The notes under the pieces are model-generated. The model was not told the DNA's origin. It was given only the letters and a program-made list of their open reading frames with translations, and did no database searches. Both the position numbers and the translations under genes were made by a program. From JAHJTW01 sp964545545 (GTDB lineage: Bacteria > Krumholzibacteriota > Krumholzibacteriia > LZORAL124-64-63), in the NCBI GenBank assembly GCA_964545545.1, contig CAZJGK010000001.1, forward strand, positions 1 through 64,000: a stretch of 64,000 bases of DNA, read 5' to 3'. Positions 1-5,192 of this stretch are shown here, piece after piece; position 1 is the stretch's first letter, and each line of letters begins with the position of its first letter.

Positions 1-560
1 CTGGCATGATCACTGAAGAAGTGCTCAACACCCAGGGTCAGGGTGACGGTCATCTTGTCCAGCTCCAGCTTGGTGATGTTGCCGTCCTCGTCGTAGCCGA
101 GCATGGTCTGGTCAGGCTGGGTGTAGTTCAGGTAGTTGCTGCCGTTCTGATCCACAACCCGCCATCTGATCATGCCCATTTGCGTCCCCACATAGGGATT
201 CCATTTGCTATCGGGTTTCAGGTTGTATCTGAGCCCTCCCATGGCTTGCCACATGTTCGTGAAATCGGGGCCCTCGTCGCTGAACGTCAAACCGGCATCG
301 TCGCCCATGGCCGTGACACCCCGGTGCCAGCGACCGGCCTTCATGCCGGCTTCCAGCATCCAGTGCCGGGTCAGGCCACCGCGCACCCAACCGCCGATGA
401 AGGGGTCCACCCCCGCGTAATCATGGTTCCCTCCGATGGGTTTCATTAAGCCGGTTGTTATGCCAACGCCATAGCGACCACTGAGATCATCGGCTATGAC
501 AGCGCTGCATGCCAAAAAAGTCAGCAGTACGATCATGAGCAGGGTCAATCGCTTCATCGT
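1..560 (-). CDS. Secreted outer-membrane beta-barrel-like protein (3' end outside window)
   Basis: Read on the minus strand from the ATG at 560, with GGGAGAG a few bases upstream as ribosome binding site. The frame is open to the window edge, giving 186 residues with no stop. Residues 1-23 form a signal peptide (MKRLTLLMIVLLTFLACS, then a cut near VIADD). The mature part starts GRYGVGITTGLMKPIGGN and alternates short polar and apolar stretches (IGGWVRGGLTRHWMLEAGMKAG, WNPYVGTQMGMIRWRV) and ends TVTLTLGVEHFFSD. This is the pattern of OmpA/OmpW-like eight-stranded barrels. The family is inferred from pattern only; no specific substrate can be named. It is divergent from the nucleotidase gene at 693, with about 130 bp between them. 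Confidence 0.75.
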
Positions 561-605
561 TCTCTCCCTTTTTTACAAACCTCTTGGTGGCCTGAATTGA
601 ACTTG

Positions 606-615
606 AGTATAATGG
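606..615 (+). promoter_or_regulatory. Possible -10 element in the divergent intergenic region
   Basis: The sequence GAGTATAATGG contains a perfect TATAAT about 80 bp upstream of the nucleotidase start at 693. No convincing -35 hexamer is visible at 17 bp. This is a weak prediction. Confidence 0.3.
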
Positions 616-692
616 CCCCAATCCCGGGCTTGAATCCAGCCTTATTTTAGAGGGCCTGGTCCAATTCCCTTTCCCGAATCCGGAGCATCATA

Positions 693-1703
693 ATGCCTTT
701 ACCCTGGTTTGACCACCCATTTACACGAGAAATCGATACTGCCATCCACGCGGTGCGCAAAGCCGGTCGCATATGCCGCGCAGTCCAGGCCGACCTCGAT
801 CTCGGGGAACTTCAGAAAAAAGACCGCAGCCCCGTGACGATTGCCGATTTCGGCAGTCAGGCCGTGATCTGCCGCCTTCTGGGCGATGTTTTTCCGGATG
901 ATCCGGTCATTGGCGAGGAGGATTCCCGCGCCCTGCGTGAACCGGAAAACCGATCTCTTCTGGAGCGGGTGACCGGCCATGTCAAGGCCGTCGATCCGGA
1001 CGCCGACGAGCAGCAAGTGTGTGCCTGGATCGATCGCGGCGGCGCCAAGACCTACTCCCCGCGCTTCTGGACCCTCGATCCCATCGACGGCACCAAGGGC
1101 TTCCTGCGGGGGCAACAGTACGCCATCGCCCTGGCCCTGATCCTGGAAGGACAGGTTGAAATCGCCATCCTGGGTTGCCCCAACCTGGGACCAAGCTTGA
1201 GTCAGGATCGCGGGGACGGCACCCTCATGGTGGCGGTCCGCGGGGCCGGCTCCTGGCAAATGCCCTTGATGGCCCCGGGCCCGGCCTCCCCCCTGGCGGT
1301 CAGCGCCCAGGCCGATCCCACGGCTATCCGGTTCTGCGAATCCGTGGAAGCGGCCCATTCCTCACACGGGGATGCTGCCCGCATCGCCTATGTCCTGGCC
1401 ATCGCCGCCGAACCGGCGCGCCTGGACAGCCAGGCCAAGTATGCCGTGGTTGCCCGGGGCGAAGCCGAGGCTTACCTGCGTCTGCCGCGGGACAAGAAAT
1501 ACCAGGAAAAAATATGGGATCACGCCGCCGGCATGCTGGTGGTGACCGAAGCCGGAGGCCGCGTCACGGACATCCACGGCCGCGACCTCGATTTCAGCCG
1601 GGGGCACCTGCTGGAAAACAATTCCGGCGTCATCGTCACCAACGGCCGGGTCCATGACCGGGTCCTGCGCACGATTGAAGAGCTGGGCATCGGCAGGCGC
1701 TAG
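693..1703 (+). CDS. 3'(2'),5'-bisphosphate nucleotidase, HAL2/inositol monophosphatase family
   Basis: The 336-residue product carries the Mg-binding signatures of the inositol monophosphatase superfamily: GEED at 74-77, DPIDGTKGF at 129-137 and WDHAAG at 275-280. The spelling DPIDGTKGF(L/V) and the ~340-residue length are typical of the HAL2/SAL1 type that removes the 3' phosphate from PAP or PAPS, recycling the by-product of sulfate activation. Bacterial CysQ proteins are shorter (~250). There is no signal peptide, so it should be cytoplasmic. Its TAG stop overlaps the TAG stop of the convergent peroxiredoxin gene within a shared CTAG. No sulfate-assimilation genes are adjacent, so the physiological role is inferred from the family. 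Confidence 0.88.
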   Translation: MPLPWFDHPFTREIDTAIHAVRKAGRICRAVQADLDLGELQKKDRSPVTIADFGSQAVICRLLGDVFPDDPVIGEEDSRALREPENRSLLERVTGHVKAVDPDADEQQVCAWIDRGGAKTYSPRFWTLDPIDGTKGFLRGQQYAIALALILEGQVEIAILGCPNLGPSLSQDRGDGTLMVAVRGAGSWQMPLMAPGPASPLAVSAQADPTAIRFCESVEAAHSSHGDAARIAYVLAIAAEPARLDSQAKYAVVARGEAEAYLRLPRDKKYQEKIWDHAAGMLVVTEAGGRVTDIHGRDLDFSRGHLLENNSGVIVTNGRVHDRVLRTIEELGIGRR

Positions 1704-2164
1704 CTCGCATCAGCCAGGAAGGCCAGCGCCCGTGCCACGCTGTCGGCCGGCGAAACCTTGAACTGGACATCGGCCAATTTTCCGTCGGGACCGATCACCC
1801 AGTGGCTTCGGATCACTCCGAAATAGGTTTTGCCGTACAGTTTCTTTTCACCCCAGGCCCCGTATTTTTCCAGGATCTTGTGGTCGGGGTCGGCGAGCAG
1901 GTCGAAGCCGAAGCTCTCCTTGTCGTGCCATTTCTTGAGTTTCTCCACCGGATCCGGGCTCAGTCCCAGCACCACGCAATTGTGCCGGGCAATCAACGAC
2001 AGGTTTTCACGAAACCCGCGGGCCTGGGTCGTTCAGCCGCTGGTGGCGGCCTTGGGATAGGCAAACAGGATCACCGACTTGCCCTTGAGATCGGAAAGCT
2101 TGACCAGGCGGCCATCCTGGTTGGGCAGGGTGAACGCGGGCGCTTTCTTGCCAACTTCCATCAT
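1700..2164 (-). CDS. bcp: Bcp-type peroxiredoxin, probable selenoprotein (in-frame UGA at 2033-2035)
   Basis: Two open stretches in the same frame are separated by one TGA. Read through, they make one 154-residue Bcp/PrxQ peroxiredoxin, the normal family length (E. coli Bcp 156). The N-part has GKKAPAFTLPNQDG and LSDLKGKSVILFAYPKAATSG; then UGA (codon 44); then TTQARGFREN, LLADPDHKILEKYGAWGEK and YGKTYFGVIRSHWVIG. In Bcp the motif is TPGCTxxACxFRD with the peroxidatic Cys exactly where UGA falls, so selenocysteine is the economical reading. The second (resolving) Cys position is Arg. The chosen ATG at 2164 has GGGAGAA upstream. A candidate SECIS hairpin follows the UGA at once. No sel genes are in the window. 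The alternative is a nonsense mutation or sequencing error. Confidence 0.85.
2009..2032 (-). promoter_or_regulatory. Candidate bacterial SECIS hairpin just after the UGA codon
   Basis: On the minus strand the 24 bases directly after UGA can fold as ACGA-CCC, an eight-base loop AGGCCCGC, then GGG-TT-TCGT. That is a seven-pair stem with a two-base TT bulge on the 3' side and a G at the second loop position. Bacterial SECIS elements lie inside the coding sequence directly after UGA, have a short stem, often a bulged U, and a G near the start of the apical loop. The fit is by eye; no folding energy was computed. Confidence 0.45.
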
Positions 2165-2355
2165 GGAAATTCTCCCGTATTCTTGATCAGGTATCGACAC
2201 GACAACGTCCAATTCAGGATATACGGAAAATTCCACCATGGCCACCGATCCTTCCGTGGCGGGGATGATTCGGCGACAGGCCATTTGGCGAGTCGTTTCC
2301 CGTTCCGTAAATTTAAGCTATCGTTCGCTATGTTCCGGTTCAGGAGGTCTCTGTT

Positions 2356-2934
2356 ATGAAAACCTCGCTCAATGTTCTGCTCTTGTTGTTTGTTGTTTTG
2401 ATCTCGGCCAACGCCTGGGCCGGTAATGGAACCATGGGCCTGTATGCCGATTCCGACGCCACCATCGCCCAGGTCGAGGTTTCGGGGGGGCAATTGAACC
2501 TTTACCTGGTGGCCAGGGATCCGGTGGATAACTCCGGAGGCACCCCCAGCAACCTGCACGGGTTCGAGGCCCGCCTCAGTTTCCAGTCATCCTCCGATTT
2601 CGTCATGGATGCGACGTTTCCCGTGGATGTGGTCAACGTGGGCACCCTCGATAATCTCATCGTGGGCTTTGGTGAGCCCCTGCCGGTTTCGGGGTCCACG
2701 GTGGTCGTGGCCTCTTTTGTGATCTACACCTCGGGCCAGAAGGAAGCCAACATCTTCCTCGGTCCCACCACCCCTGCCAGTGTGCCCGGACACCTGGCCC
2801 TGCTCGATGGTGATTTCAATCTGATGGCCATGGACCCGGTTTCCGGCGATGCGCAACGACCCGTGTTTTACATCAACTCCACCGGCAGCATTGAAAATGC
2901 TTCTTGGGGAACGGCCAAGATCATGTATCGTTAG
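2356..2934 (+). CDS. Secreted protein of unknown function
   Basis: This 192-residue protein has a clear signal peptide (MKTSLNVLLLLFVVLISANAWA, cut before GNG). The mature region begins NGTMGLYADSDATIAQVEVSGG and is rich in short beta-like segments (LNLYLVARDPV, GFEARLSFQSS, TVVVASFVIYTSG). This looks like a small extracellular beta-sandwich in the style of cohesin-like domains. The opening GLYAD resembles the leader of the small gene at 58315, whose mature part begins DDIGLYFDASG. A ribosome site CAGGAGG precedes the ATG. The following thioesterase gene begins six bases after the stop, so the two may be co-transcribed. I do not recognise a function. Confidence 0.7.
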   Translation: MKTSLNVLLLLFVVLISANAWAGNGTMGLYADSDATIAQVEVSGGQLNLYLVARDPVDNSGGTPSNLHGFEARLSFQSSSDFVMDATFPVDVVNVGTLDNLIVGFGEPLPVSGSTVVVASFVIYTSGQKEANIFLGPTTPASVPGHLALLDGDFNLMAMDPVSGDAQRPVFYINSTGSIENASWGTAKIMYR

Positions 2935-2939
2935 GAATC

Positions 2940-3476
2940 ATGAAACCCGACAATCTGGTTTGGCTGGAGAAAGCCGAGCCCGGCTGGGAGCCCGCCTCCC
3001 TGCCATTTCTTGCCCTGAAGGACACCTTCATCTCGGGGGATTCCTCCCCGCGACGGTTGCAGGTCCGGTATTTCCGTTGCGGATCCTCATCCATCCTTTG
3101 CGCCAAGGTTGTTTTCGGCCCCTTGGCCCAGGGGCCTCCCGGCCACGCCCATGGCGGTGGCATGGCGGCCATCCTGGATGAAGCCATGGGCGGCGCAGCC
3201 TGGCTGGCGGGTTACCCAGTCGTGGCGGCCCAACTGAACATTTCCTTCGCCAGCATGCTCCCCATCGGAACTCCGGCGGTGGTTCATGCCGAAGTGACGG
3301 GCGCCGAAGGGCGCAAGGTGCACACGAAGGCTTCCCTGACCGATGTCGACGGAACCGTGGAATTCTGCCGCGGCACGGGTCTGTTTATTTCTCTGAATCC
3401 GGATCAGGTAGCCCGCCTGCCCCATGCGGCTGCCGATATCGTTGCCAAGGCCTTGGACCGGAATTCTCAGGACTGA
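2940..3476 (+). CDS. PaaI/hotdog-fold acyl-CoA thioesterase
   Basis: The product is 178 residues. The region GPPGHAHGGGMAAILDEAMGGAAW matches the PaaI/YbgC-type hotdog core, in which the HGG loop precedes the long central helix. It is followed by strands LNISFASMLPIGTPAVVHAEV and RKVHTKASLTDVDG. Such enzymes hydrolyse acyl-CoA thioesters in the cytoplasm; the substrate cannot be read from the sequence. The start was moved from an upstream in-frame ATG to the one at 2940 because AGGA overlapping the previous stop codon gives the right spacing. The end overlaps the convergent MarR gene by ten bases. Confidence 0.8.
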   Translation: MKPDNLVWLEKAEPGWEPASLPFLALKDTFISGDSSPRRLQVRYFRCGSSSILCAKVVFGPLAQGPPGHAHGGGMAAILDEAMGGAAWLAGYPVVAAQLNISFASMLPIGTPAVVHAEVTGAEGRKVHTKASLTDVDGTVEFCRGTGLFISLNPDQVARLPHAAADIVAKALDRNSQD

Positions 3477-3934
3477 TCCTTGGGGACCAGCGTAGCCGTG
3501 ATCTTTGCCAGGGTTGCCTCTGCCTGCCGCGCTTGCTCACGGGAAATCCTCTTGGCCAGTCCGGCCAGAATATCGCCCTCTCCATGCAGGACACGCTGCA
3601 ACGCGGCCAGGCCGGCGGTCGTGATCTCGGCCAGTTGAGCCCTTTTGTGGTCGGGATTGGCCTTCAGGCGCAGATAATCCGCCTGGACCAGGTTCTGGAC
3701 CAGGACCCTGGCGTTTTGTCGCGAAAACCCCTGGCCTCGCCCCAGGGCGGACATGGTCAGGGGACCGTGGCGACGCAAAGCCACCAGCACGCTCCTTTGA
3801 GCATGAGTCAGCCCTGCGGGACGCAACAACGCCCCCTCCTGTGCCTGGAGGATTTCTCCCAGGGCCATGACTTGCCGCACCAGCTGCCCCACAGCAAGCA
3901 GCCCCGCAACCGGACCTTGGTCCGAATCCGTCAT
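3467..3934 (-). CDS. MarR family transcriptional regulator
   Basis: This 155-residue protein has a winged-helix core with RPAGLTHAQRSVLVALRRHGPLTMSALG, recognition-helix-like GQGFSRQNARVLVQNLVQADYL and wing-like LRLKANPDHKRAQLAEITTAG, followed by the C-terminal dimerisation helices ILAGLAKRISREQARQAEATLAKI. MarR proteins are homodimeric repressors often released by small phenolic or lipophilic ligands. The start at 3934 is chosen over an in-frame TTG upstream because AAGGAAGTTGGAG lies just before the ATG. Two palindromes in the 80 bases upstream (3976-3990 and 3995-4011) suggest autoregulation. The nearest convergent gene is a thioesterase, a plausible but unproven target. Confidence 0.85.
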   Translation of the reverse strand: MTDSDQGPVAGLLAVGQLVRQVMALGEILQAQEGALLRPAGLTHAQRSVLVALRRHGPLTMSALGRGQGFSRQNARVLVQNLVQADYLRLKANPDHKRAQLAEITTAGLAALQRVLHGEGDILAGLAKRISREQARQAEATLAKITATLVPKDQS

Positions 3935-3975
3935 CTCCAACTTCCTTTCCGCCAAATTCAGCTGCTTGCAATTAC

Positions 3976-3990
3976 GACAATTAAATTGTC
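3976..3990. promoter_or_regulatory. Perfect 15-bp palindrome, likely MarR operator 1
   Basis: GACAATT-A-AATTGTC is a perfect inverted repeat of 7+7 around one base, located 42 bp upstream of the MarR start codon in an AT-rich stretch unlike the GC-rich surroundings. The size and A/T-rich half-sites are typical for MarR dimers. Confidence 0.6.
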
Positions 3991-3994
3991 ATTA

Positions 3995-4011
3995 TGACAA
4001 TAACTTTGTCA
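3995..4011. promoter_or_regulatory. Second TGACAA palindrome, likely MarR operator 2
   Basis: TGACAA-TAACT-TTGTCA shares the GACAA half-site with the palindrome 4 bp away. Two adjacent sites suggest cooperative binding over the marR promoter. Confidence 0.55.
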
Positions 4012-4101
4012 ATAGAAAATCCCAACCCATCCATTGCTCCGGTGGATCATGCTTGATATTGTCGTGAAAAGTTTGGGCTAGGGAAATTGTCTTCGGAAAA
4101 G

Positions 4102-4345
4102 GTTGTGCCTTGGAAATTGTGTCAGCCCTGCCGGAATATGGCGCCACAGGGCTCCAGGCGGGCCTAAACCCTTGTATCATGGCGTCATGGAGGCCCGGGA
4201 GCCATGGATGGCGGGAGGGCCGGAATGTCGAGGGTGGGAGCAACAGGAAGTTGCGACCACCCGTCCATGAGACAAGGGCTTAGGCCCGCCTGGAGCCCTG
4301 TGGGGGTTTGTTTTCACCTGGCGGACACAATTTCCAAGGCACAAC
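4102..4345. repeat. Structured inverted-repeat element, copy 1 (244 bp)
   Basis: The element is bounded by perfect 22-bp inverted repeats (4102-4123 and 4324-4345; core TTGTGCCTTGGAAATTGTG). An inner perfect 20-bp pair lies at 4148-4167 and 4280-4299, extended by CCCTTGT/ACAAGGG at 4169-4175 and 4272-4278. The roughly 105-bp centre is almost identical to that of copy 2 at 24952 and holds a hairpin GGGTGG-GA-GCAAC/GTTGC-GA-CCACCC with a symmetric GA/GA internal loop. It encodes no protein of its own; ORFs across it are by-products of composition. No target duplication was found. It ends 19 bp before the amidohydrolase start, so it may form part of that 5' leader. Confidence 0.85.
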
Positions 4346-4364
4346 TTTGGCGAAAGGAAAACCC

Positions 4365-5192
4365 ATGCGCATCGCCTTGATCCAGCAAAAAGCAGGGGTC
4401 GATATTGGCCGGAATACAAGGCGCGGCCTGCAGGCGGCCCGGGAAGCCGCTGATGCCGGCGCCCAGGTCATCTGTTTCGCTGAACTGGCTTTTACACCCT
4501 TCTACCCCCAGCTTCCCGCCCGACCCGACCACCCCACCCTGGCCGAGACCATTCCTGGCCCCACCACCAAGGCCTTCGCTGACCTGGCCCGGGAAAATCA
4601 TGTGGTCATTGTTCCCAACCTGTACGAGAAAACCGGCGAAAACGGACCATGCTTCGATTCCTCTCCCGTCCTGGACAAGGACGGGACCCTGCTGGGCGTC
4701 ACGCGGATGGTGCACATCACCGAATACGAACATTTTCACGAGCAGGGGTATTACGCCCCCGGCAACCGGGGGGCGGCCGTCTACGCCACCGGCTGGGGCA
4801 AAATCGGCGTGGCCATCTGCTACGATCGCCATTATCCGGAGTACATGCGCGCCCTCGCCGTTGCCGGGGCCGAGCTGGTGATCATTCCCCAGGCCGGAGC
4901 CTGCGCGGAATGGCCCTCCGGTCTTTACGAGGCCGAAATGCGCGTCGCCGCCTTTCAAAACGGATACTTCACGGCCCTGTGCAACCGGGTCGGCAAGGAA
5001 GAGCATCTGGATTTCGCGGGTGAAAGCTTTGTCTGTGGGCCAGATGGCCGGGTGCTGGCCCGTGCGGGTTCCGGCACCGAGGAGATCCTGTACTGTGATC
5101 TTGACCTGGCCGAGGTACCCCGGAGCCATGGCCGCCGGCTGTTCATGCGCGACCGCCGGCCCGAACTCTATTCCGATTGGCTGGGCCGTTGA
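4365..5192 (+). CDS. Carbon-nitrogen hydrolase (nitrilase superfamily amidohydrolase)
   Basis: This 275-residue product covers a single nitrilase-superfamily domain. The glutamate is in CFAELAFTPF (E40) and the nucleophile in GVAICYDRHYPEYMRALA (C152), followed by AELVIIPQAG. It most resembles N-carbamoylputrescine amidase and beta-ureidopropionase in the stretch EHFHEQGYYAPGNRG. The usual catalytic Lys (pattern RKxH) appears to be Met115 here (TRMVHI). That may mark a distinct subfamily or loss of normal catalysis. The start at 4365 is chosen because AAAGGAAA precedes it. The 3' end overlaps the convergent sensor kinase gene by 25 bases. No agmatine deiminase gene is adjacent. Confidence 0.8.
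   Translation: MRIALIQQKAGVDIGRNTRRGLQAAREAADAGAQVICFAELAFTPFYPQLPARPDHPTLAETIPGPTTKAFADLARENHVVIVPNLYEKTGENGPCFDSSPVLDKDGTLLGVTRMVHITEYEHFHEQGYYAPGNRGAAVYATGWGKIGVAICYDRHYPEYMRALAVAGAELVIIPQAGACAEWPSGLYEAEMRVAAFQNGYFTALCNRVGKEEHLDFAGESFVCGPDGRVLARAGSGTEEILYCDLDLAEVPRSHGRRLFMRDRRPELYSDWLGR

Noticed and set aside
2033..2284. Reading the peroxiredoxin as two separate genes split at the TGA
   Set aside because: The two halves join in frame into one full-length Bcp domain with the stop exactly at the catalytic position; a selenocysteine codon is simpler.
4177..4419. Open frames across the repeat copies (here and at 24816-25094) that give similar peptides such as HPWLPGLHDAMIQG
   Set aside because: The similarity comes from the duplicated core of the repeat, not from a conserved gene. 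The frames run into unrelated flanks and have no ribosome sites.
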